Shown here: piece after piece, positions 7,812 to 17,615 of the stretch
Layout: every line of letters begins with the position of its first letter
Numbering within the stretch: position 1 is the first letter of the stretch
DNA from: Nocardia brasiliensis ATCC 700358
GTDB taxonomy: Bacteria; Actinomycetota; Actinomycetes; Mycobacteriales; Mycobacteriaceae
Length of the DNA stretch: 64,000 nt
Assembly (NCBI RefSeq): GCF_000250675.2
Contig: NC_018681.1
Coordinates: 1,178,001-1,242,000, forward strand
Reading direction: 5' to 3'
Made by a program: the position numbers and the translations under genes
The notes under the pieces: model-generated
What the model was told of the DNA's origin: nothing
Databases searched by the model: none
The model's input: the letters and a program-made list of their open reading frames with translations, nothing else

Positions 7812-8868
7812 GGATGGCGAGCGCGGTCGGGGCGACTGGAAAGCGCGGCTTGGATCGCGAAACAGCGGTCCCTACGCCGACGCGTCAGGGGACACCGGCC
7901 CGGTCGACATCGCCGCGGTACGCCGCGACGATGTGCTGATCGATGCCATCGCAAGCGATGGCCAGGTGCGCACCGACAGCGCGGAGGAGTATCAGCTCGC
8001 GACTTTGCTCGCGGACTGGCGCGCGGAGCTCATCGCTCCGCCGATGGCCGACGCACCCGATCTGGATGCGATCGTGGCCGCGGTCAATCAGGAGATCGGT
8101 GCGCGTCAGGTACGGATAGGGGCCCAGACCAGCAACCGACTACGGCTGGTCCGCCCGCTCCTCGGGGCCGCGGCGGCACTCGCCCTGGTCTTCGGCGGTA
8201 TGACGGCGTTCTCCTACAACGCCGAGCCGGACGATCCGCTGTGGCGGCTCAAAGAGGTCGTGTTCAGTGAGCAGGCGCAGAGCACCGTGGTGCAGCGCAC
8301 CGACAGCGATCTGAGCGAGGCCGGCAAGCTGGTCAAGCAGGATCCGGTTGCGGCCAAGCAGCGCTTGGCGGCGGCCAAGGAGAATGCCGGGCAGATCAGC
8401 GACCCCAAGAAGCACACCGAGGCGATGGAGGAGTGGAACCGGCTCGTCGCCGAGCTGGCCAAGGTGCGTCAGGACCTGGCCGATCAGCTGAACAACGGCA
8501 CGTCGGATCCGGTCACGCCGACACCGACCAGTGGGGTCAAGCCCACGAAGCCGGTGCCGCCGGTGCAGACCACCCCGGATAACACGATCCTGCAGACGAA
8601 GCCGGGCGATCCGTCGGACAAGCCGACCGAACCGACCGAGCCGACCGACGACAAACCGACCACCCCGCCGCCGGTGACCACGCCGCCGCCGACCGTCGAG
8701 CCGACCACCCAGCCTGCGACACCCACCACGGTGTCCGGGCCTACGGTGGTCGAGCCGACCGGGGATTCGAACGGCGCGCCGACTCAGCCGGTGACCAAGC
8801 CGCCGACGGGGAACTCGGGGCCGACGTTCGCCGTGCCGTCCGGTGCGGGTTTGCCCAGCACCAGCTGA
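7804..8868 (+). CDS. rsdA: Anti-sigma-D factor RsdA
   Basis: 354 residues. The N-terminal cytoplasmic part contains the RsdA-type sigma-binding stretch GPVDIAAVRRDDVLIDAIA near residue 40. One membrane helix (LLGAAAALALVFGGMTAF) lies near residue 120, followed by an extracytoplasmic helical part rich in Ala/Lys/Glu and, from ~residue 240, a long Pro/Thr tail (repeats of PTEPTE, TTPPPVTTPPP). In mycobacteria RsdA holds SigD inactive and is degraded by the ClpXP-type protease after release. The ATG at 7804 follows GCAGGTGA; a GTG at 7795 in frame is also possible. It overlaps sigD by 8 bp. Confidence 0.9.
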   Translation: MARDGERGRGDWKARLGSRNSGPYADASGDTGPVDIAAVRRDDVLIDAIASDGQVRTDSAEEYQLATLLADWRAELIAPPMADAPDLDAIVAAVNQEIGARQVRIGAQTSNRLRLVRPLLGAAAALALVFGGMTAFSYNAEPDDPLWRLKEVVFSEQAQSTVVQRTDSDLSEAGKLVKQDPVAAKQRLAAAKENAGQISDPKKHTEAMEEWNRLVAELAKVRQDLADQLNNGTSDPVTPTPTSGVKPTKPVPPVQTTPDNTILQTKPGDPSDKPTEPTEPTDDKPTTPPPVTTPPPTVEPTTQPATPTTVSGPTVVEPTGDSNGAPTQPVTKPPTGNSGPTFAVPSGAGLPSTS

Positions 8869-8920
8869 GTAGAGCGCCGCACCAGCCGGTTGGCACACAG
8901 CACAACCGAACAAGACATGA

Positions 8921-8951
8921 ACCGATTGCCGAACGGCGGTCGGTTTTCTGT
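8921..8951 (+). terminator. Intrinsic terminator after rsdA
   Basis: ACCGATTGCC pairs with GGCGGTCGGT (with two G-T pairs) around a short GAAC loop and is followed by TTTC. It lies 50 bp after the rsdA stop. Confidence 0.75.
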
Positions 8952-9095
8952 CTTTTCGGGCTGCCCGACCGGGTTGTCGCGGGGGCTGTGCGGCGAAGAT
9001 CTATGCGGCGAAAATCACAGCGCCACACGACGCTGTAGCGCGGGTCCGAACCATCGATGCGGCACGGAGGGGGACGAAGCTCGGCGGCGAAACGC

Positions 9096-9509
9096 TCAGC
9101 TGTCGAAACCGTCGAAGCCGTCGCCGTGGAAGGCCTCGTTCATCGAGGCATCCGCGTAGCCCCGGCAGTAATCCCAGGTGACGTACGCTTCCGGCGTCGG
9201 ATCGTAGGCGGGCTCGTGCGGGCGCACCGTGCCGTCCACCAGTAGCTGAAGCAGGTTGGCGCGCAACATGTCCCAGTCGTGGTAGTGGTCCTGCCGACAG
9301 TCTTCGCAGCTGACCACGAGTCCGCGGATACCGCGGTGCGCTAGTAGTGCCTCGTAGACGGCGAGATCAGCGAGATCCTCCTCGACCGCGAGGCGCTCGT
9401 GGGGATCCAGCGGCTCACCGGGCTCGATGGCATCGAGCGCGGCGGACGGGTCGGAGGGGTCTCCGGCGAAGGGATCCGGCGGCAAGCCAGGTGGTAGATG
9501 GTCACGCAC
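9096..9509 (-). CDS. DUF5319 protein (Rv3412-like)
   Basis: 137 residues starting VRDHLPPGLPPDPFAGDP, an acidic soluble protein with the conserved CEDC motif (residues VVSCEDCRQDHYHDWD) and a C-terminal stretch YVTWDYCRGYADASMNEAFHG. This matches the small actinobacterial family typified by Rv3412, found between rsdA and guaB2. Two cysteines in CxxC plus a histidine-rich DHYHDWD suggest a metal or redox site, but no function is known. The GTG at 9509 is the family start. It diverges from guaB2 across a 304-bp intergenic region in which I can only assume divergent promoters. Confidence 0.85.
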   Translation of the reverse strand: MRDHLPPGLPPDPFAGDPSDPSAALDAIEPGEPLDPHERLAVEEDLADLAVYEALLAHRGIRGLVVSCEDCRQDHYHDWDMLRANLLQLLVDGTVRPHEPAYDPTPEAYVTWDYCRGYADASMNEAFHGDGFDGFDS

Positions 9510-9813
9510 ATCCCCACGGTACGCAGAACAGGGTGGTCTGCGCCAGCGATGTGGGCCGCAAGTTTCGCCGGTACCCGCCCGCCACCGGTCCGCGCCGTCG
9601 CCCCGTGCCCGCGCGTTTCGCGTCGGCTTCGCCGCCCTCTCGTCCCCCGGTGGGCTCACTTGGTCGGTGCGTTTGCGGGACAGATACCATGGTGTCAGGC
9701 TCCGGCGAGCACCCGACACGATATCCGGAGCCACCAGTCCATCCCATCAGCTGCGCACGACGCCGGTGACCCCGGCGCCGCTCGCTGTCGACGTCCAGGA
9801 GGGGTCGATCCGA

Positions 9814-11358
<1,545 letters not shown>

Positions 11359-11648
11359 CGGAGGTAGCACACCGGCGGTCGCTGCCGGGCGAACAGCGGG
11401 CGCGACCGCCGAGCCGGCGCGTCCGGACCCCGATGACGGGGCCCGGCGTGCCGTGTCCGCGCGGCCGTTGACCTGGCTGCGACTAGCCTGGGGCCGCGAC
11501 CTCCGGTCAGGACAAGGTCACCACAGCGCGAGTCTCACGAGCGCCGTTCGTGGCCCGTCTCGCGCGCGAGTCTCGACGGCTCGGGCGCAAGGCACGAGGG
11601 GGCCACGAACACGCCGCGCCCGCGCGGCCGATAGATAGGAGTACAAAC

Positions 11649-12803
11649 GTGCGCGACATGGTCGAGATCGGCATGGGCCGGACCGCCCGGCGTACCTACG
11701 AGCTGGACGATATCGATATCGTTCCCTCGCGCCGGACCCGCTCGTCGAAGCAGGTGTCGCTGTCGTGGCAGCTCGACGCCTACCGTTTCGAGATCCCGTT
11801 CCTCGCGCACCCGACCGACGCGCTGGTGTCGCCGGAGTTCGCCATCGAACTCGGCCGCCTCGGCGGGCTCGGTGTCATCAACGGCGAGGGCCTGTGGGCC
11901 AGGCACGCGGACGTCGCCGCGAAGATCGAGCAACTGCTCGAGCTGGTCGGCAAGGGCGGCTACGAGCGGGCCGTCTCGCTGCTGCAGGAGATGCACGCCG
12001 CGCCGATGCAGCCGGAGCTGCTCGCGGCCGCGGTCGCGCAGGTGCGGGCGGCCGGGGTGACCGTCGCGGTGCGGGTGAGCCCGCAGAACGCGCGCGCGTT
12101 GACGCCTGCCCTGGTGCAGGCCGGGGTCGACCTGCTCGTCGTGCACGGCACCATCATCTCCGCCGAACACGTCGGCGACGGTGAACCGTTGAACCTCAAG
12201 ACCTTCATCGCCGAGCTGGACGTGCCCGTGGTGGCGGGCGGGGTGAGCGATCACCGGACCGCGCTGCACCTGATGCGCACCGGCGCGGCGGGTGTCATCG
12301 TCGGCTACGGCTCGTTCCCCGGCGCGACCACCACCCGCGAGGTGCTCGGCATCGGCGTGCCGATGGCCACCGCGATCGCCGACGCCGCGGCCGCGCGCCG
12401 CGACTATCTGGACGAGACCGGCGGCCGCTACGTGCACGTCATCGCCGACGGCGATATCGAGACCTCCGGTCAGCTGGCCAAGGCGATCGCCTGCGGTGCG
12501 GACGCCGCGATGCTCGGGGTGCCGCTCGCGGTGGCCGCCGAGGCGCCGGGCCGCGGCTGGTACTGGCCCTCGGCCGCCGCACACCCCTCGGTGCCCCGTG
12601 GCTCGCTGCTCGGCGTCGAATGGGAACAGGAGGAGGGCTCCGGCGATGCGGTGCGTCCCAGCCTGGAACAGGTGCTGTTCGGCCCCTCCGACGACCCGTT
12701 CGGCTCGCTGAATCTCGTTGGCGGCCTGCGTCGTTCGATGGCCAAGGCGGGCTACTCCGATCTCAAGGAGTTCCAGAAGGTTGGGCTCAGCGTCCGCGGC
12801 TGA
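11649..12803 (+). CDS. guaB3: GuaB3 family IMP dehydrogenase-related protein
   Basis: 384 residues from the GTG at 11649, which has AGGAG 7 nt upstream; the familiar core begins MVEIGMGRTARRTYEL nine bases later. GuaB3 is an IMPDH-like (beta/alpha)8 barrel without CBS domains. The usual IMPDH cysteine loop is not preserved: the equivalent region reads GYGSFPGATTTREVLGIGVP, so typical IMPDH activity from IMP is not expected by this residue. Some cyanobacterial and actinobacterial GuaB3 proteins are reported to act as GMP reductases; which applies here is open. It lies 290 bp after guaB2 on the same strand, as in mycobacteria. Confidence 0.93.
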   Translation: MRDMVEIGMGRTARRTYELDDIDIVPSRRTRSSKQVSLSWQLDAYRFEIPFLAHPTDALVSPEFAIELGRLGGLGVINGEGLWARHADVAAKIEQLLELVGKGGYERAVSLLQEMHAAPMQPELLAAAVAQVRAAGVTVAVRVSPQNARALTPALVQAGVDLLVVHGTIISAEHVGDGEPLNLKTFIAELDVPVVAGGVSDHRTALHLMRTGAAGVIVGYGSFPGATTTREVLGIGVPMATAIADAAAARRDYLDETGGRYVHVIADGDIETSGQLAKAIACGADAAMLGVPLAVAAEAPGRGWYWPSAAAHPSVPRGSLLGVEWEQEEGSGDAVRPSLEQVLFGPSDDPFGSLNLVGGLRRSMAKAGYSDLKEFQKVGLSVRG

Positions 12804-12864
12804 TTACTCGGCGTCCGCGGGCTGAGCGCCCGGCGTCGCGAATTCCGCGCTCGCCGCGCAGGTT

Positions 12865-13665
12865 TCAGCGGGCGATGCTCGGGATGACGCGTTCGCGCAG
12901 GAAGCGGCGCATCGCGGTGTTCACCGGGTCGGGATGGGTCATGGTGACGGCGAGTCGCGCGCCCGCGATCTCGACGTAGGTCGAGCCGGTGAGGCCGTGT
13001 GTCAGCTGCCTGGCCCGGTCGGGCGGAATGCCGCTGTCGGTGGCGTGGATCACCAAGGCGGGACAGGTGATTTCGGACAGCCGCTCCAGCACGGAGTCCC
13101 GGCTGAGCAGGCAGCCCGCCGCCACCTCGATACCGCGGCAGTCGCGCAGCAGCCAGCGGGTGGTCCAGATGGTGCGGTACCAGTTGTCGTTGCCGATCAG
13201 CCAGGACGCGAGCTGGTGCGCCGCCTGCTGACGCGAGTCGTCGTCGTACCACTCTTCCAGGAACTTCTGGGTGGCGTCGGACTGTTCGGGGGTCGGGCCG
13301 TTCGCCTCGGTGCTGATCAGGATCAGTGCCGAGACCCGTTCCGGCGCGATGAGCGCGGTTCGCAGGGCGGTGAAGCCGCCCTGCGCGGTGCCGCCGACCA
13401 CGGCCCGTTCGGCGCCGACGTGGTCGAGCACGGTGAGCGCGTCGCGTGCCGCGGTCCAGTAGGTGAACGGCAAGCCTTCGTCCCTGGTGCGGCCATGGCC
13501 GCGGGCATCCCACGAGACGATCCGGAATTCCGGTGCCAGCGCGGCCATCTGAGCCGCGAACATGGTCCGGTCCATGAAGAATTCGTGTGCTAGCAGCACC
13601 ACCGGGCCGCTCCCGCCGCTGTCCTCGTAGTGGATGTCGGCGTCGATCGCGCGGGCGAATGGCAC
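12865..13665 (-). CDS. Alpha/beta-hydrolase fold protein with missing catalytic residues
   Basis: 266 residues with the alpha/beta-hydrolase fold: DARGHGRT near residue 55, the nucleophile elbow at 91-97 and the cap in the middle. The elbow reads GGTAQGG, where the usual G-x-S-x-G serine is Ala94. The acid is kept (Asp210 in HATDSGIPP), but the place of the usual histidine near the C-terminus reads AGARLAV, with Leu238; a His at 244 (TMTHPDPVN) follows. As read, it should not be a serine hydrolase; a binding or regulatory role, or a non-hydrolytic reaction, is possible. It lies convergent to guaB3 where M. tuberculosis has choD. Confidence 0.82.
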   Translation of the reverse strand: MPFARAIDADIHYEDSGGSGPVVLLAHEFFMDRTMFAAQMAALAPEFRIVSWDARGHGRTRDEGLPFTYWTAARDALTVLDHVGAERAVVGGTAQGGFTALRTALIAPERVSALILISTEANGPTPEQSDATQKFLEEWYDDDSRQQAAHQLASWLIGNDNWYRTIWTTRWLLRDCRGIEVAAGCLLSRDSVLERLSEITCPALVIHATDSGIPPDRARQLTHGLTGSTYVEIAGARLAVTMTHPDPVNTAMRRFLRERVIPSIAR

Positions 13666-14030
13666 TGCACGAGGATAGCCAGCGGGGCACCGGCTCGCGG
13701 GCCGATTTGCTGGGTCGCCCGATTACTTGCTGGAGTTCGCGGGTGCGGCGAGTTCCGAAATCGCCCCCGCCGACGGGTCCGCCAAGTCCACGACCGGGAT
13801 CGCCGGACTTCGTTGCGGGGCGGCCGGGTTCGGCGCAGCGACGCTCGAGATCGAGCGCCGCGGCCGCGTGTCGGCGGTGCCGACAGTTCGCTCGCTGCGC
13901 CTTCGCTGGGCGGCTGCTCGTTGCGACGCCCGCGGCGGCCGGTGCCCGCGTACTACCTAGACGCCCTCGTCGGGGCTGGTAGCGGCACCGCGGTGCCGAT
14001 GATTCGCTCGTGCGGCGCGCTCACTAAACT
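13666..14030. other. Intergenic region before guaA
   Basis: About 365 bp between the divergent hydrolase gene and guaA. I see no gene. TAAACT at 14025-14030 lies 7 bases before a GTG at 14037 and is a good -10 candidate for a leaderless guaA mRNA. Confidence 0.5.
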
Positions 14031-15614
14031 GTGCCGGTGGCGCAAACACAGAGACCGGTCCTTGTCGTCGACTTCGGCGCGCAGTACGCACAGCTGATCG
14101 CTCGGCGGGTCCGCGAATCGAGTGTGTTCTCCGAGGTGATCCCGCACACCACCACGGTCGAGGAGATCGCCGAGCGCCAGCCCCTCGCGGTGATCCTGTC
14201 CGGCGGCCCGGCCAGCGTGTATGCCGAGGGCGCACCGCAATTGGACGCGCGGCTGTTCGATCTGGGCCTGCCGGTGTTCGGCATTTGCTACGGCTTCCAG
14301 GCGATGGCGCAGGCGCTCGGTGGCACGGTCGCGCACACCGGCACCCGCGAATACGGCCGCACCGAACTCAATATCGACGGCGGCCTGCTGCACGGCGGCC
14401 TGCCCACTATCCAGCCGGTCTGGATGAGCCACGGCGACGCGGTGACCGATGCCCCCGAGGGGTTCGAGGTCACCGGTACCACCGCGGGCGCGCCGGTCGC
14501 CGCGTTCGAGGATCGGGCCCGCCGCCTGGCCGGTGTGCAGTACCACCCCGAGGTCCTGCATTCGCCGCACGGCCAGCAGGTGCTCAGCCGCTTCCTGCAC
14601 GAGATCGCGGGCATCCGCGCTACCTGGACGCCCGCCAATATCGCCGAATCGCTGATCGCCGGGGTGCGTGAGCAGATCGGCACCGGGCACGCGATCTGCG
14701 GCCTGTCCGGCGGTGTCGATTCCGCCGTCGCCGCCGCGCTGGTGCAGCGCGCCATCGGGGACCGGTTGACCTGTGTGTTCGTCGACCACGGCCTGTTGCG
14801 CGCGGGCGAGCGCGAGCAGGTGCAGCAGGATTTCGTCGCCGCCACCGGGGCCAAGCTGGTCACCGTCGACGCGGTCGACAAGTTCCTCGGCGAGTTGAAG
14901 GGCGTCACGGACCCCGAGGAGAAGCGCAAGATCATCGGGCGTGAGTTCATCCGTTCGTTCGAGGACGCGGTATCCGAGGTCGTGCTCGAGCAGGGCACGG
15001 ATGCGGCGGACACCGGCTCGAAGGTCGAATTCCTCGTGCAGGGCACGCTGTACCCGGATGTGGTCGAGTCCGGCGGCGGCACCGGTACCGCGAACATCAA
15101 GAGCCACCACAATGTCGGCGGTCTGCCCGACGACCTGGAATTCGAATTGGTCGAGCCGTTGCGCCTGCTGTTCAAGGACGAGGTGCGCGCGGTCGGTCGT
15201 GAGCTCGGCCTGCCGGAGGAGATCGTCGGCAGGCAGCCGTTCCCCGGCCCCGGCCTGGCCATCCGCATCGTCGGCGAGGTGACCCCCGATCGGCTGGCCA
15301 CGCTGCGCCAGGCCGACGCCATCGCGCGGGAGGAGCTCACCGCCGCCGGGCTCGACAAGCAGATCTGGCAGTGCCCGGTGGTGCTGCTCGCGGATGTGCG
15401 CAGCGTCGGCGTGCAGGGCGACGGCCGCACCTACGGTCACCCGATCGTGCTGCGTCCGGTCTCCAGCGAGGACGCGATGACCGCCGACTGGACCCGGCTG
15501 CCCTACGAGGTGCTGGAGCGGATCTCCACCCGGATCACCAACGAGGTGCCGGAGGTCAACCGGGTCGTCCTCGATGTGACCAGCAAGCCGCCGGGCACCA
15601 TCGAATGGGAGTGA
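14031..15614 (+). CDS. guaA: GMP synthase (glutamine-hydrolysing)
   Basis: 527 residues. It converts XMP to GMP using ATP and glutamine. The N-terminal class I glutamine amidotransferase domain (1-205) has Cys86 in GICYGFQ and the His/Glu pair in YHPEV. The ATP pyrophosphatase domain begins at ~220 with the P-loop GLSGGVDS, and the C-terminal dimer domain ends KPPGTIEWE. GTG codons at 14031 and 14037 are both possible starts; the second coincides with the expected transcription start after TAAACT. It completes the guaB2-guaB3-guaA cluster, although separated by the degenerate hydrolase gene. Confidence 0.97.
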   Translation: MPVAQTQRPVLVVDFGAQYAQLIARRVRESSVFSEVIPHTTTVEEIAERQPLAVILSGGPASVYAEGAPQLDARLFDLGLPVFGICYGFQAMAQALGGTVAHTGTREYGRTELNIDGGLLHGGLPTIQPVWMSHGDAVTDAPEGFEVTGTTAGAPVAAFEDRARRLAGVQYHPEVLHSPHGQQVLSRFLHEIAGIRATWTPANIAESLIAGVREQIGTGHAICGLSGGVDSAVAAALVQRAIGDRLTCVFVDHGLLRAGEREQVQQDFVAATGAKLVTVDAVDKFLGELKGVTDPEEKRKIIGREFIRSFEDAVSEVVLEQGTDAADTGSKVEFLVQGTLYPDVVESGGGTGTANIKSHHNVGGLPDDLEFELVEPLRLLFKDEVRAVGRELGLPEEIVGRQPFPGPGLAIRIVGEVTPDRLATLRQADAIAREELTAAGLDKQIWQCPVVLLADVRSVGVQGDGRTYGHPIVLRPVSSEDAMTADWTRLPYEVLERISTRITNEVPEVNRVVLDVTSKPPGTIEWE

Positions 15615-15629
15615 TCCCGCACTGAGCCG

Positions 15630-15669
15630 ACAGTAAAGGCCCCGTCCGTTCGGACGGGGCCTTTACTGT
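15630..15669. terminator. Bidirectional terminator between guaA and the membrane protein gene
   Basis: An almost perfect palindrome with ACAGTAAAGGCCCCGTC on one side and its complement on the other around a CGTTCG tip. A/T-rich ends on both sides serve both converging genes. Confidence 0.93.
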
Positions 15670-15678
15670 GCTGTGTGC

Positions 15679-15894
15679 TCAGCGTCGTTTGCGTGGGGAG
15701 ACCACCAGCACCACGCCGATGACGATGGCGGCGAGCACCACGATCCAGCCCAGCGGCACCCCGCTGGTCTTCGACCACGACTCGGGGCCGATGAAGGCCC
15801 AGGCGCTCACCCCGAGGGCCAGCAGGCCGACGATGAGCAGCGAGGCGGACGGGCCGCGCTTGGTCTCGGTCTCGTTGTACGAGTTGTCAGCCAC
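15679..15894 (-). CDS. Small two-helix membrane protein
   Basis: 71 residues: a short polar start, two hydrophobic helices (SLLIVGLLALGVSAWAFIG and LGWIVVLAAIVIGVVLVV) and a basic end (SPRKRR). The GTG at 15894 overlaps the end of the upstream PspC gene by 8 bp, so it is likely translated with it. It is probably part of the same envelope-stress unit. No specific function is recognised. Confidence 0.78.
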   Translation of the reverse strand: MADNSYNETETKRGPSASLLIVGLLALGVSAWAFIGPESWSKTSGVPLGWIVVLAAIVIGVVLVVSPRKRR

Positions 15895-17458
15895 GTTGCA
15901 CCGCCATCGAGCCGGCCCGGACGTCGACCCGCAGGTCGAGCACGGGGGTGTCGGGTGTATTCGGTCCGGTGACGCCGTTGACGCAATCACCCATCGCCAC
16001 ATTGCAATTGGTGCGCACCGTCATGCCCGCGGGCACCAGCACCTGGAAGTCGCCCATGCGGACATTGATGTCGACGGTGCGATTCGCAGTGAGATTCAGC
16101 GACCGCAGATCGAGTTTGCCCGCGCCCATGTTGATCCGGTACTTCGCGTCCAACTGGTCGACCGAGGTCGGGGTCCAGACGTGTTCGCCCATCGCGGCGC
16201 GATCGAGTTCGACCGGGCCGATCGCCGAGGCGAGCAGGACGAAGCCGGCCAGCGGTGCGGTCAGTACCAGCAGTCCGTAGCCGCGACGCAGGAAGGCGCC
16301 GAGCACCAGGCCCAGGCCGACCACCGCCAGCGCCACCGCCGCGATCCGGCCGGGCGTCATCCATTCGACGCCCGAGGCGGCCAGCGCACCGGCGCCCGCG
16401 GCCGCCAGGATGGCGAGGCCGATCACCACCGGGGTCAGCCGGGAGCGTGGGCGTTTCGGCGGGGGCGCGACCACGGTGCGGAGCGGGGTCGGTTCGGGCA
16501 GGTCCCAGGCGAGCGGCGCGACGCCGAGCGGATCCCAGGACGGCGGAGCCGGGCGGTCGAGCGTCACGGATCTGCTTGCACCGGAAGACGTTCCGGTGTC
16601 GGGCCGCGCGGCGGGCGAATCCTTGCGCAGTGCGGGCGCGGGATAAGGGACGATCTCGGCGTCCTGGATGTCGTCGGCGGACTCGGCCGGCGTGCTCCAC
16701 TTGTCCAGCAGGACGGTGCTGTCTTCGCCAGGCGTGTCGGGCTTTTCGAGGTCGATGATCGTCGTGGACTGCTCGTCCACCCGGAGCACGGCGGTGGGCG
16801 CTTCGGCGGCAACGGGCGAATCCGGTTGCGGCGGTGCGGTTTCGGGGGCTTGGGCGTCCGGTACGTAGGCGTCCGGCAGCTTGGTGTACGGGGTGTACAC
16901 GCTGGTCGGCGGCTCGTACATGGCTCCGGCGGTACGCGGGGCGCCCGGCGGGAAGGCGGCGCCGGGGTACCCGGTGGCGGTGATGCCGTCGTCGGTCATC
17001 AACCCGCTGAACTCACTGGTGGTGCCGGGCGGTGCCGCGGGGTTGCGCAGATGCAGCATCCACCAGCCCGCCAGCATCAGCGCGAGGCTGATCAGCCCCG
17101 AGCCGCCGAGGCCGACCCCGACCGGACCCATCGTGCTCACCGCGATGGCGAGCGCGACGATCAGCACGATCGTCTTGGTCTGTGACTGGGAACTGTGGCC
17201 CTTCCCCACCAGCGACTCGGCCGCCGACGCCTGGTCCCCGGCCTCGCTGCACAGCAGCCAGGCGAGCAGGTACAGGACGACGCCCGCGCCGCCGAAGATG
17301 GCCGACACCACGAACGCCACGCGGACGAGCACCGGGTCGACGTTGTACCGCCGGCCGAACCCGGCCGCGACGCCGGCGATCGGCCCCTGCCGAGGCAGCC
17401 GCACCGGCCGCGTGCGCCACATGTGCTGGAGCTGGTCCCCGAAGCTCGTTTTCGTCAT
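15887..17458 (-). CDS. PspC-domain membrane protein with C-terminal LiaF/toastrack-like domain
   Basis: About 523 residues from the ATG at 17458 (MTKTSFGDQLQHMW); ATG 17467 is an alternative. The N-terminal PspC domain (residues ~15-75) has the signature AGVAAGFGRRYNVDPVLVRVAFV. More membrane helices follow, then a long acidic Pro-rich linker (~150-310), further helices near 330-420, and a beta-rich C-terminal domain with KYRINMGAGKLDLRSL and VRMGDFQVLVPAGMTV, typical of the LiaF C-terminal/toastrack fold. Such proteins sense envelope stress and inhibit or assist a partner histidine kinase. It diverges from a PspC-histidine kinase gene, across a 157-bp region with two inverted repeats. Confidence 0.85.
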   Translation of the reverse strand: MTKTSFGDQLQHMWRTRPVRLPRQGPIAGVAAGFGRRYNVDPVLVRVAFVVSAIFGGAGVVLYLLAWLLCSEAGDQASAAESLVGKGHSSQSQTKTIVLIVALAIAVSTMGPVGVGLGGSGLISLALMLAGWWMLHLRNPAAPPGTTSEFSGLMTDDGITATGYPGAAFPPGAPRTAGAMYEPPTSVYTPYTKLPDAYVPDAQAPETAPPQPDSPVAAEAPTAVLRVDEQSTTIIDLEKPDTPGEDSTVLLDKWSTPAESADDIQDAEIVPYPAPALRKDSPAARPDTGTSSGASRSVTLDRPAPPSWDPLGVAPLAWDLPEPTPLRTVVAPPPKRPRSRLTPVVIGLAILAAAGAGALAASGVEWMTPGRIAAVALAVVGLGLVLGAFLRRGYGLLVLTAPLAGFVLLASAIGPVELDRAAMGEHVWTPTSVDQLDAKYRINMGAGKLDLRSLNLTANRTVDINVRMGDFQVLVPAGMTVRTNCNVAMGDCVNGVTGPNTPDTPVLDLRVDVRAGSMAVQRG

Positions 17459-17496
17459 GGTTCCCATACTGTGCCTGACCAGCGCATCCGCACATC

Positions 17497-17522
17497 GGGG
17501 GGAACCCTGAATAATTCCCCCC
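17497..17522. promoter_or_regulatory. Inverted repeat in the divergent PspC promoter region
   Basis: Arms GGGGGGAA and TTCCCCCC separated by 10 bases, just upstream of the PspC/toastrack gene. It is a candidate site for the LuxR-type response regulator encoded nearby; this is inference. Confidence 0.5.
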
Positions 17523-17562
17523 ATCCTTTGGACCGGCCGGTCAGCGGCGGGTGGGCGCGAAG

Positions 17563-17580
17563 ATCAGGGTGATTCCTGAT
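17563..17580. promoter_or_regulatory. Second inverted repeat in the divergent PspC promoter region
   Basis: ATCAGG-N6-CCTGAT, 36 bp before the histidine kinase start. CACTAT at 17603-17608 follows and may be its -10, giving a leaderless mRNA starting at the ATG at 17616. Confidence 0.45.
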
Positions 17581-17615
17581 AGCTAGCTGCCGGGGCGCGT
17601 GTCACTATCGAAGAC

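Noticed and set aside
13666..14030. A gene in the gap before guaA
   Set aside because: Short frames on both strands are Arg/Gly-rich with no start signals or family resemblance.
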